A DNA stretch of 20,690 nucleotides from positions 1-20,690 of the IMG/VR virus record IMGVR_UViG_3300003852_000074. The stretch is one strand, 5' to 3'. This stretch comes from a virus. Below are positions 14,859 to 20,690 of this stretch, one piece after another. The notes beneath the pieces are model-generated. The model ran no database searches, was not told the origin of the DNA, and saw only the letters and a list, made by a program, of their open reading frames with translations. The translations under genes and the position numbers were made by a program. Every line of letters starts with the position of its first letter. The first letter of the stretch is position 1.

Positions 14859-15590
14859 ATGAGTAGCCTTGGAATATTATTATTGCCAGAAGCTAACGAA
14901 GTGAATAGTACTGATCTTTTTCTGGTTCAACAAAACAATACAACAAACCAAATAAGTTTTAATAACTTACTTTTTGACATAGAAAACGCATCATTTGCAC
15001 CAATACTATCTGCTAATAATACTTTTATAAACCAGCTTTCAACTACATTATATTCTATATCAGCTCAAGAAAATTACTATAACAACTATCTTACAAATTT
15101 AGTAACAAATACTATTAACACTACGTTTAGTGCTTTATCATTAGCAATGTACCCGGTAAGTAGTATTAAGTGTACATACGACGGTGTAAATCCTCAAACT
15201 TATTTTACTGGTACTACTTGGAGTTTAGTGTTATCTAGTCAAGGTTATTTTTTAGCAGGTGTCGGTACAACATCACAAAACGGTGGTTTTTATAATAAAG
15301 GTGATAGAAACAGTACAAATTTAACATTTAACGTTGGTGCTGACACTACTTACGGTGAGTATGTGCATCAGGTAACACAAAATGAAATGCCTGTGCATGT
15401 ACATAATTTTAGTATTAGATTGAACAACACGGGTACCTCTTCGAGTTTTCAAAACGGTCCACAAACCCCACCAGCTTGGAGATTAGATAATCCCACTACA
15501 TACTCCACATCTGCTAACACTACAATATTTAGCCCCCATAATAATATACCACCTTTGTATGGTGTATATGTTTGGATTAGAACGTCTTAA
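14859..15590 (+). CDS. Fibre-tip/collar protein with gp53-like C-terminal domain (copy 2)
   Basis: This is a 243-residue paralog of the preceding gene. The N-terminus is again short and adhesin-like (LLLPEANEVNSTDLFLVQQ, 7-25) but diverged. The C-terminal domain starts at YPVSSIK (98-104), has NPQTYFTGTTW, FLAGVGTT, EMPVHVHNFS (176-185, the H-x-H motif), and ends PHNNIPPLYGVYVWIRTS. It is Asn/Thr-rich, with about ten N-x-S/T triplets. A hetero-oligomer with copy 1, or two alternative receptor specificities, are both possible. Its stop overlaps the end of the convergent kinase gene by 4 bases, with no terminator hairpin visible. Confidence 0.8.
   Translation: MSSLGILLLPEANEVNSTDLFLVQQNNTTNQISFNNLLFDIENASFAPILSANNTFINQLSTTLYSISAQENYYNNYLTNLVTNTINTTFSALSLAMYPVSSIKCTYDGVNPQTYFTGTTWSLVLSSQGYFLAGVGTTSQNGGFYNKGDRNSTNLTFNVGADTTYGEYVHQVTQNEMPVHVHNFSIRLNNTGTSSSFQNGPQTPPAWRLDNPTTYSTSANTTIFSPHNNIPPLYGVYVWIRTS
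15408..15587 (+). repeat. Paralogous C-terminal fibre domain, copy 2 (partner 14670-14849)
   Basis: This is the second copy of the 60-codon fibre-tip block. It shares the H-x-H neighbourhood, QNGPQ and PHNN motifs with copy 1. The difference in copy 2 lies mainly at surface-like aromatic and polar positions (Tyr/Trp, Tyr/Phe, Ser/Asn). Confidence 0.7.
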
Positions 15591-16360
15591 AATTTAACAC
15601 CTGTTTTCTTAACGAAGTCTTTAATCTTTTCGTGTTCAGCTTGTATGTCACGTTCTCTATTTTGTAATTGTTTTTGTGACTCTAATAACTGTTTCATCTC
15701 TTCTAAATTTTGTGGGTTAAAGAGTTCTTCTGCTGATTTAACATCACCACCAATTAGGTCACCGTCATTGTCAAGATACCACTTAATCATACTAATACGC
15801 TCTTCTCTTGTACCAAAAATTTCTATAATACCAGGGCAATCATCTACAGGAAAAAATGGTGTTCTTCCTAAGCCGTGTAGGTATTGATAGTTTAAACTTT
15901 TAAAAAGAGTGTCTATTTCTTTCACATAAACCTCGTCTGTTTCTCTTTTACCATTATCTTCAATAGGTACTGGAGCAGCTTTTGTTATCGGCAAAAAGAA
16001 AATTATATCTAAAAATTTAAAGCTTTCTTTAACAACCGGAATACATTTTGAAATAAATTCGTCATCTATTTTACCGACTTTCTTTTCGCAACACCACAAC
16101 GAATAAACCAAGTTATCTAAAGGACATCTATCAAAAATAACATAATCACTATTTTTATACTTTTGAAGCTCTTCAACCATTAAGTTGAGAATCTTCCATT
16201 GAGTATCTTTTGTAGCTTTTTTACTATGAGGTAGTTTTTGTTCTTTTAACAAATCACGGTATGTTTTACTCTCAGTCTTATATATTGGCCACTTTTCAAT
16301 AAAGTCTTTGATCAAGGTGGACTTACCTTGATTAGCGGTACCAGATATTGCTATGCGCAT
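15587..16360 (-). CDS. AAA_28/NadR-like nucleotide kinase
   Basis: The 257-residue protein has a Walker A GTANQGKST (7-15), an FDRCPLDN block (76-83) like the DR[SC]-x-x-D segment of deoxynucleoside and NadR-type kinases, and KRETDEVY (138-145), an Arg-containing lid-like region. Residues about 195-257 are helical, charged and coiled-coil-like, beyond the kinase core. AAA_28-type P-loop kinases of this sort occur widely in aquatic T4-like phages. Candidate substrates are nucleosides, NMN or nicotinamide riboside, but the sequence does not decide. The gene is convergent with the fibre pair. Confidence 0.75.
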   Translation of the reverse strand: MRIAISGTANQGKSTLIKDFIEKWPIYKTESKTYRDLLKEQKLPHSKKATKDTQWKILNLMVEELQKYKNSDYVIFDRCPLDNLVYSLWCCEKKVGKIDDEFISKCIPVVKESFKFLDIIFFLPITKAAPVPIEDNGKRETDEVYVKEIDTLFKSLNYQYLHGLGRTPFFPVDDCPGIIEIFGTREERISMIKWYLDNDGDLIGGDVKSAEELFNPQNLEEMKQLLESQKQLQNRERDIQAEHEKIKDFVKKTGVKF

Positions 16361-16393
16361 TTAAAGATTTATTACTTTACAATGCTAAATCAA

Positions 16394-16972
16394 TTATGCG
16401 TAATATTTTGTTGGAGCTTTTTGTTTTGTTAAAACAACATCTTTTTTAGGTGGGAAATCGCTTGGTTTGTTTTCGTCTTCTTCACCAACCCCTGCTGATT
16501 TTTTTAATTCATCAACTTTACTTGCAAATGTTGTTTCAAATTCTTGTTCAGCTTGAGCCATAAACTGCTCTAAACCTGTCGTGTCTTGAGAAATTCCTAA
16601 TTTTTTAACGTCATTGGCAATATCATTAATTGTATTTTTAAATTTATTAATTGCTGAAGCTTTGTAGGATTCAATTTTTGCAATATCACCTTGAATTTTA
16701 CCTGCTGCAACACGTTGTGTACCAGCTTTTTGTATATTTCGTTGAACGGTTGTTGCTGCTTTACCACCACCAGCTGCTTTTGCAATTAACCCTACCCCTT
16801 TACCAGCTGCTTGTTGACCGTAACCAACGGCTTGTTGACCCAAGCCTTTTGCGGCACCTATAGCCTGGGCACCTCTTGCCTTTAATCTATCAAACAAACC
16901 TTCTTCGATAATTTCAACTTTTGCGGCAGTATTCGAATACTTCTCGTAAATTAAATGCATGTCTTTGTTCAT
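16394..16972 (-). CDS. Ala/Gly-rich protein of unknown function, possibly virion-associated
   Basis: The 192-residue protein has an N-terminal helix (MNKDMHLIYEKYSN), an acidic VEIIEEGLFDRL segment, then a strongly Ala/Gly/Gln-rich stretch (residues 33-71, with repeats such as GQQAVGYGQQAAG). A charged helical region (85-165) follows and a disordered Pro/Lys tail (PPKKDVVLTKQKAP). I do not recognise a family. The low-complexity Ala/Gly segment and amphipathic helices could fit an ejected, scaffold-like or membrane-interacting protein, which is inference. The ATG at 16972 is separated by 25 bases from the divergent lipoprotein gene. Codon use is unremarkable for the window. Confidence 0.65.
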   Translation of the reverse strand: MNKDMHLIYEKYSNTAAKVEIIEEGLFDRLKARGAQAIGAAKGLGQQAVGYGQQAAGKGVGLIAKAAGGGKAATTVQRNIQKAGTQRVAAGKIQGDIAKIESYKASAINKFKNTINDIANDVKKLGISQDTTGLEQFMAQAEQEFETTFASKVDELKKSAGVGEEDENKPSDFPPKKDVVLTKQKAPTKYYA

Positions 16973-16997
16973 ATATCAATATTTATTAAATACCGTT
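16973..16997. promoter_or_regulatory. Divergent intergenic spacer between the Ala/Gly-rich protein and the lipoprotein
   Basis: These 25 bases separate two opposite ATGs. The minus strand contains AATAAATA, one mismatch from the T4-late octamer; the plus strand contains TATTAAATA. No Shine-Dalgarno motif is seen for either gene. A bidirectional promoter is implied by gene order, but the exact elements are unproven. Confidence 0.35.
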
Positions 16998-17954
16998 ATG
17001 AGAACTATATTATCTATAATGGTTTGTTTTTTATTGGCAGGGTGTGCTACTTTTACATTTCCAAAATTTAAATTCGGTTCAAATAATAATACCGCAGCAA
17101 CTAATGTCGTAAAAACAGAAAATGAACAAAAAAATGTTCAAACGTTGGATGATACTAACAAAAAAGTTAACGATGCACGGAATCAATTAGAATTGCAATA
17201 TGCTAAATTTAGAGAAGATTTGCAAAAAACATATGATGATGCAAAAAAGAAAGATAATGAAAATTTTGCTGAGATTGGTGCATTAGATTATGGTATATAC
17301 GTTGTTACCCAAGAAAAGAAAAAACAAGACATAAACACCCTCATTGCACATTTAAGAGCTAAAGAAATTATGGCTCGTACTGATAGTTTAACTCAAGATC
17401 AAAAAGACGCTATTGTAAAACAAGTAAACGAAGAAAAAACAAAAACTATAGATGAACTTTATACTAATTACAATGCTGAAGTTGAATTAGCTATTTCACA
17501 AAAAGCTGATTTAGATAAAGCAGAAACGTTAATAGAACAAAAAGAAAAAGAAAAACAACAACTTAGAGAAGAACAACGCCTTACAATTAACAAGCTTGAA
17601 GCTGATCAAAAAACTCAATTAGAACAGATAAAGAAACAAACAGCTGATGCCGTTGAAATAGCTCGAGCAAACCAAAAAGCAGAAATGATTGGTTATATTA
17701 TTAAGGCTTTGGTTGGTGTGGGGGTATTGTTCTTAGTGCTTGCAATTTTACTTAAAAACATATCGATGGGTATAGGATCAATTGCATCTTTTGCTCTTGC
17801 TTATACAGCTGCCACCGTACCAATGTGGGTAATAGGGTCAGTGGTGGGGGTAATTATCGTAATTATACTTTGGGATACTCACATTAAAAAAGCTATACAA
17901 AGTAAAAAGCAACTTACTATTTCTTTAGATCCAAAAAGTACTGCAAATGGTTAA
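16998..17954 (+). CDS. Coiled-coil lipoprotein with C-terminal membrane segments
   Basis: The ATG at 16998 gives 318 residues; an ATG at 16959 would overlap the divergent gene. Residues 1-16 are a lipoprotein signal peptide (short basic start, hydrophobic core, LLAGC with Cys16). Residues 40-228 are a long charged helix-rich region with no Pro or Gly after about 160 (coiled coil). Residues 232-252 form one hydrophobic segment (ALVGVGVLFLVLAILL) and 257-292 a second or a hairpin (SFALAYTAATVPMWVIGSVVGVIIVIIL), followed by a basic tail. An outer-membrane-anchored N-terminus plus inner-membrane C-terminus would span the envelope, as in unimolecular spanins, although this one is much larger. Superinfection exclusion is another option. 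The 3' end overlaps the convergent DUF5856-like gene by 38 bases. Confidence 0.8.
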   Translation: MRTILSIMVCFLLAGCATFTFPKFKFGSNNNTAATNVVKTENEQKNVQTLDDTNKKVNDARNQLELQYAKFREDLQKTYDDAKKKDNENFAEIGALDYGIYVVTQEKKKQDINTLIAHLRAKEIMARTDSLTQDQKDAIVKQVNEEKTKTIDELYTNYNAEVELAISQKADLDKAETLIEQKEKEKQQLREEQRLTINKLEADQKTQLEQIKKQTADAVEIARANQKAEMIGYIIKALVGVGVLFLVLAILLKNISMGIGSIASFALAYTAATVPMWVIGSVVGVIIVIILWDTHIKKAIQSKKQLTISLDPKSTANG

Positions 17955-18282
17955 TTTCAATTTCTATATCAGCTACGATATTAAGTAAGTCTTCATCATT
18001 TCCTACTAATAACTCTCTTAAGTAAGTAATTAACTCTCTCTTTTTGTTACTTAACACTTTCTTTATATCAGTATCTTCAGTTAACGAATTTACTTCAAAA
18101 TGATAGATTTTAGACTCCAATGTCTTGCCGTACTTACCATAGTATGTTTCGACAAACAAATCAAAAAGGTTGTCTAAATTTTTGTAAGCTTTGTTTAAGG
18201 CTTTGTGTTCAGCATATGAAAATGTTTGCCAGTGATATATTTTAACCTGGTTAAGAAAAGATAAGAATGGTACTAACTTCAT
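17917..18282 (-). CDS. DUF5856-like protein with Dps/ferritin-like helix motif
   Basis: The 121-residue protein has KIYHWQTFSYAEHKALNKAY (14-33), followed by LDNLFDLFVETYYGKYGK. The order His17-Trp18, His26, Asp41, Glu45 resembles the first helix pair of Dps proteins (HWN...H...D--AER) and matches the phage DUF5856 family as I recall it. A four-helix bundle is likely, with the remaining half (70-121) also helical and acidic. Whether it binds iron is unknown: the second set of ferroxidase ligands is not obvious. It overlaps the convergent lipoprotein gene by 38 bases. It lies downstream of a QueE gene and a 75-residue gene on the same strand. Confidence 0.65.
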   Translation of the reverse strand: MKLVPFLSFLNQVKIYHWQTFSYAEHKALNKAYKNLDNLFDLFVETYYGKYGKTLESKIYHFEVNSLTEDTDIKKVLSNKKRELITYLRELLVGNDEDLLNIVADIEIEINHLQYFLDLKK

Positions 18283-18290
18283 TATGTTAT

Positions 18291-18518
18291 TTAATGATCT
18301 GCAGAAGTATTTGTGTTATCATCATCTACATAATCTAAATGTGCATTCTCCGGCGGAAAATACCCAACACCTTTAATAAAAAGTTCGAGTTGTTCTAGGA
18401 GAGCAGACAATTCTATGCCTCCTGGTAACTCAACGGTCATTTTACGGGGTGTACCACAATGACCTGCAAACTCGTTAGTATATTCATTTTCGTATATTAA
18501 TGTAATTTTTTGCTTCAT
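18291..18518 (-). CDS. Small acidic-tailed protein of unknown function (75 aa)
   Basis: The ATG at 18516-18518 is preferred because it follows the QueE stop (TAA at 18520-18522) almost directly; an in-frame GTG at 18536 would overlap QueE. The product begins KQKITLIYENEYTN, has a CGTPRKMTVELPGGIELSALLEQLELFIKGVGYFP segment (broken here by me: helix LSALLEQLELFIKG, then VGYFP), and a negatively charged tail (YVDDDN). This resembles a small conserved phage protein, often only 70-80 residues, whose function is unknown. It probably is co-transcribed with QueE. Confidence 0.65.
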   Translation of the reverse strand: MKQKITLIYENEYTNEFAGHCGTPRKMTVELPGGIELSALLEQLELFIKGVGYFPPENAHLDYVDDDNTNTSADH

Positions 18519-18519
18519 A

Positions 18520-19308
18520 TTAAACCTTGAGTGCACGGTCCCACAGCTGCAAGTGTAGTCTATTTGAAAATTTTAAACCGTGCTTCTTACATATTTCAGC
18601 TACATTAGCACCAATTTCAGTAAGTTCTTTACGTGAACCACACATTGGCATAATCCATACACGATTACGAGATACTCTAATGTCCGGATTATTAATGTAC
18701 TTTTTAAACACTTCGTCAAGATCAGACTCTTGACGTGCAACAAACTTAAAACATGCACCATGCTTAACTAAGAACTTTAATACATCTGGCTTGTAACGTT
18801 TTTCCTCTGGATCGCCGTTGTTTGAAAGTTTCGGTGATGTAGTAAACGTAATTACGGCTCCCGTATCAAACCATTCTTCACTAGGCATTATTGTACCGTT
18901 TGTTTCAAAATCGATATATAAAGTTGGCTTAATTGTATCGATGTTATACACTTTTGTGTAGTCGATAAAGTCCCATCTCTTATAAATAAACCTAACGAAC
19001 TCAATGAGATTGTTTTGCTGGATGAATGGCTCACCGCCGGTAAGCTTAAGAAGAGCTCCTTCACGTAGTCGCTTATCATACCCGTTTTTTTCAAATAACT
19101 GAGCAATTTCTTCGAAAGTCATTTTATTCTTCTTTGACCAACTTATATATGAATCACAACCAAATGGCGAATCCTCACTCTTGAAACCTATACACGTTAA
19201 ATTGCACATGGACATTCTCATAAACACTGAAGGCCAGCCAACATACTCACCTTCACCTTCAAGTGTGTAAAACACAAAGTCGTCGCTTAAAAATAAAGTC
19301 TTTTCCAT
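18520..19308 (-). CDS. queE: Phage-type QueE, 7-carboxy-7-deazaguanine synthase (radical SAM)
   Basis: The 262-residue protein has the QueE opening YTLEGEGEYVGWPSVFMR (14-31), followed by Cys35-x3-Cys39-x11-Cys51, LTGGEPF (89-95), DFETNGT (133-139) and TSPKLSNNG (157-165). The end SNRLHLQLWD also fits. QueE converts 6-carboxytetrahydropterin to 7-carboxy-7-deazaguanine with a 4Fe-4S cluster and SAM, supplying precursors of tRNA queuosine or phage DNA deazaguanine modifications. The standard radical SAM spacing is C-x3-C-x2-C; the wider gap here is as I remember for phage QueE-like proteins (C-x3-C...G-C-D). No queC, queD, folE or dpdA is present in the window. The start is preceded by CAGGA immediately next to the ATG. 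Confidence 0.85.
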   Translation of the reverse strand: MEKTLFLSDDFVFYTLEGEGEYVGWPSVFMRMSMCNLTCIGFKSEDSPFGCDSYISWSKKNKMTFEEIAQLFEKNGYDKRLREGALLKLTGGEPFIQQNNLIEFVRFIYKRWDFIDYTKVYNIDTIKPTLYIDFETNGTIMPSEEWFDTGAVITFTTSPKLSNNGDPEEKRYKPDVLKFLVKHGACFKFVARQESDLDEVFKKYINNPDIRVSRNRVWIMPMCGSRKELTEIGANVAEICKKHGLKFSNRLHLQLWDRALKV

Positions 19309-19334
19309 TCCTGATTATAATATAAATAAAAGAG
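19309..19334. promoter_or_regulatory. Divergent intergenic spacer between queE and phoH
   Basis: These 26 bases lie between the QueE ATG (minus) and the PhoH ATG (plus). The plus strand carries TATAAATA (19321-19328) and the minus strand TATTATAAT. AGGA abuts the QueE start. It is the strongest promoter candidate in the window, being a perfect T4-late octamer upstream of a gene. Confidence 0.45.
19321..19328 (+). promoter_or_regulatory. TATAAATA, T4-late-type promoter candidate for phoH
   Basis: The octamer is a perfect match to the T4 late consensus. It ends 6 bases before the ATG, so transcription would begin at or next to the start codon, giving a nearly leaderless message. In DNA this AT-rich several such octamers are expected by chance on both strands, so position, not the match itself, is the support. 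Confidence 0.4.
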
Positions 19335-20090
19335 ATGTCAAATAAAAAATTTCGTAAAGGAAAGAAAAATGACAAAAAAAATAAAGAAATAGAAGAGTTA
19401 GAAAATACTCTTAAAAACAAAAAGTGGGAGTACGATTTTGATGTAACAAATAAGTACACTTTTAAAGAAATACAAAATGACTTCCTACAAGCAATATCTC
19501 GAGATGATTCTCATGCTGCCTTTGTAGATGGTCCAGCAGGTACAGCTAAAACATACTTAGCTGTTTTAGCAGCACTTAAATTAATAGCCAAACGTAAGCT
19601 TGAAAATATAGTTTATGTGCGTAGTGTTGTAGAGAGTGCGAGTAAGAGTATTGGCGCACTTCCTGGTGAAATAGATGATAAGTTTATGCCATGGTCAATG
19701 CCATTAAACGATAAACTAGAAGAATTAGTTTCTCCAATGGTAATAAAGAACTTAATATCATCTGATGTTATTAAGTGTTTACCTGTAAATTTCTTAAGAG
19801 GATTAACGTTTAGAAATAGTTTCGTAATAGTCGATGAAGCTCAAAACCTAACTCTTGCAGAACTTACCACAATTTTAACAAGATTTGGCCATAATAGTAA
19901 GTACGTTATAGCTGGCGATTCATTTCAGACAGATATTGGTAAAACATCAGGTTTCACCAAAATACTGGCCGCCTTTACATCTCCTGAGTGTGTTGAAAAA
20001 GGTATTTACACTTTTAAGTTTACAGAAAACGAAATTGTAAGAAGTGATATTTTACGCTTTATTGTAAGTCGTTTAAAGACTATTGGTTAG
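19335..20090 (+). CDS. phoH: PhoH-family ATPase
   Basis: The 251-residue protein has a Lys-rich N-terminal extension (residues 1-20), then the PhoH core: DGPAGTAKTYLA (65-76, Walker A GPAGTAKT), VYVRSVVESASKSIGALPG (93-111), FVIVDEAQN (163-171, Walker B) and YVIAGDSFQTDIG (190-202). PhoH proteins are P-loop ATPases common in marine phages. The cellular forms have been linked to RNA and phosphate-starvation responses, and the phage role is not settled. The N-terminal 20 residues are strongly basic and could bind nucleic acid. The 3' end overlaps the convergent small gene by 11 bases. Confidence 0.9.
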   Translation: MSNKKFRKGKKNDKKNKEIEELENTLKNKKWEYDFDVTNKYTFKEIQNDFLQAISRDDSHAAFVDGPAGTAKTYLAVLAALKLIAKRKLENIVYVRSVVESASKSIGALPGEIDDKFMPWSMPLNDKLEELVSPMVIKNLISSDVIKCLPVNFLRGLTFRNSFVIVDEAQNLTLAELTTILTRFGHNSKYVIAGDSFQTDIGKTSGFTKILAAFTSPECVEKGIYTFKFTENEIVRSDILRFIVSRLKTIG

Positions 20091-20355
20091 GTTTCTTGTA
20101 AGTGTTGGCCAGTTCTTTAATAGCCTCTTCGTAGCTAACAATTTTAATACTTCCCGGTTTTTCTGAAAACTTTTTATTGGGTGGTGGTACGATTTTATTG
20201 ACAGCGTCATTCATCCTTTTCGTTACGGTGTTTTCTAAATCGACCAGTTTTTTATCTCTTTGTTTTAAAGTCGGTACTGACATGTTAGGTAAATCTACCT
20301 TTATTACCGAGGGTTTACCTGCTACCCGGTTACCATAGATGTCGTTAAGCTTCAT
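20080..20355 (-). CDS. Small basic protein of unknown function (91 aa)
   Basis: I do not recognise this protein. It is polar and basic, with an N-terminal MKLNDIYGNRVAG segment, a helix-like run (LKQRDKKLVDLENTVTKRMNDAVNKI), a Pro/Lys linker (VPPPNKKFSEKP) and a short C-terminal helix (SYEEAIKELANTYKK). No catalytic motif or membrane segment is seen. It follows the right-edge gene after 9 bases and overlaps the end of phoH by 11 bases. Its position and size resemble small T4-like late genes of unknown role. Confidence 0.65.
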   Translation of the reverse strand: MKLNDIYGNRVAGKPSVIKVDLPNMSVPTLKQRDKKLVDLENTVTKRMNDAVNKIVPPPNKKFSEKPGSIKIVSYEEAIKELANTYKKPNQ

Positions 20356-20364
20356 TTAACTTAT

Positions 20365-20690
20365 TTATTTTTTGGTACCCCAACTCGTACCATCAAACAA
20401 TCTTTTATATGTGTTTTTTGTTTTTGTATTATAAAGCGGAACTTCACGTTGTGTTGGCTGATGATTATTAACTGGTGGTGTTATCGGTGTTGTATCAACT
20501 GGCGTTTTAATCTGAGGTGGTTCCGGTGCTGGTTGCTCAGTGATTATTTTGGTTGGGATAAAATGCTCTGTAGGGTTAAAACCATAACATGCAGAGTTAC
20601 CTTCATGTTCCCAAACTTCAACCCTCTCACACCAGCAACGTCCAAATGTAAGCTTGTCGACAAAATCATTAGCTTTTTGATGACAAAACT
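20365..20690 (-). CDS. Cys/Trp-containing, Pro-rich protein, partial (N-terminus beyond the right edge)
   Basis: Reading the minus strand from the window edge gives an open frame ending in TAA at 20365-20367. The visible part starts FCHQKANDFVDKLTFGRCWCERVEVWEHEGNSAC, a compact Cys/Trp/His-rich region (C-H, C-W-C, C). After that come a Pro/Thr-rich linker (PAPEPPQIK...TTPITPPV) and a C-terminal segment ending LFDGTSWGTKK. I do not recognise the family. The cysteines could bind metal, and the linker suggests two modules. The N-terminal part, including the start, is outside the window. Confidence 0.6.
   Translation of the reverse strand, partial: FCHQKANDFVDKLTFGRCWCERVEVWEHEGNSACYGFNPTEHFIPTKIITEQPAPEPPQIKTPVDTTPITPPVNNHQPTQREVPLYNTKTKNTYKRLFDGTSWGTKK

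Noticed and set aside
15560-15620. Bidirectional terminator between the fibre pair and the kinase
   Set aside because: The two stops overlap and no convincing GC-rich hairpin with a T tract is visible.
16651-16863. Leu-rich plus-strand frame opposite the Ala/Gly-rich gene
   Set aside because: The Leu/Gln richness is simply the complement of the Ala/Gly/Gln-rich coding repeats.
18291-18518. QueD beside QueE
   Set aside because: The small protein lacks the QueD His triad and HGH motif; it is a different family.
1-20690. TATAAATA as an enriched late-promoter motif
   Set aside because: Only two perfect matches were found, and an AT-rich window this size should hold several by chance on both strands. 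Only position near starts gives any support.
1-20690. CRISPR array, tRNA, rRNA or insertion sequence
   Set aside because: No regularly spaced repeats, cloverleaf-like sequence, rRNA-like stretch or transposase was recognised.

Overview
The window looks like part of a large, AT-rich tailed-phage genome with T4-like features, probably from a marine or other aquatic source. The evidence is a GroES-type co-chaperonin (a gp31 analogue), a PhoH-family ATPase, a phage-type QueE radical-SAM enzyme, an Fe-S superfamily 2 helicase, a WYL_2-like small protein, a weak candidate for the small clamp-loader subunit, and two gp53/tail-collar-like fibre proteins. Genes are packed almost end to end, and many overlap by 4 bases (ATGA or GTGA). 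No rRNA, tRNA, integrase, transposase or CRISPR array was seen. The host is unknown. Shine-Dalgarno sequences are nearly absent upstream of starts, which would fit a host that initiates without them (for example Bacteroidota), but this is inference only.

Region 1 (1-3216, minus strand) holds replication and host-takeover genes: a DinG/XPD-like helicase that runs off the left edge, small unknown proteins, a WYL_2-like protein, the co-chaperonin, a possible clamp-loader small subunit, a 58-residue AbrB/MazE-fold protein and a DUF366-like protein.

Region 2 (3234-14109, minus strand) is the striking part: 14 consecutive genes on one strand, almost all for glycan chemistry. Read in the direction of transcription they are a family 2 glycosyltransferase (GT), a GT-A-like protein, two more family 2 enzymes, a GT9/heptosyltransferase-like protein, a GT-A enzyme, a GT-D-like protein, a GT11 fucosyltransferase-like protein, a sugar O-methyltransferase-like protein, a GT32 enzyme, two exostosin/GT-B-like proteins, a HAD phosphatase-nucleotidyltransferase fusion and a short GDPD-like protein. 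No flippase, polymerase or membrane-bound initiating transferase is present. The set therefore looks like a soluble decorating pathway rather than a complete O-antigen locus.

Region 3 (14136-18282) is mixed in strand. It has two tandem paralogous fibre-tip proteins transcribed away from the glycosyltransferase block, an AAA_28/NadR-like nucleotide kinase, an Ala/Gly-rich protein, a long coiled-coil lipoprotein with C-terminal membrane segments, and a DUF5856-like protein with a Dps-like helix motif.

Region 4 (18291-20690) has a small unknown protein, QueE, PhoH, another unknown and a truncated Cys/Trp and Pro-rich protein at the right edge.

The three divergent junctions (14110-14135, 16973-16997, 19309-19334) are only 25-26 bases long and AT-only or nearly so. 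Any promoters there must lie against the start codons. The most interesting possibility is that region 2 builds a glycan placed on the adjacent Asn/Thr/Ser-rich fibre proteins or on the host surface during infection.
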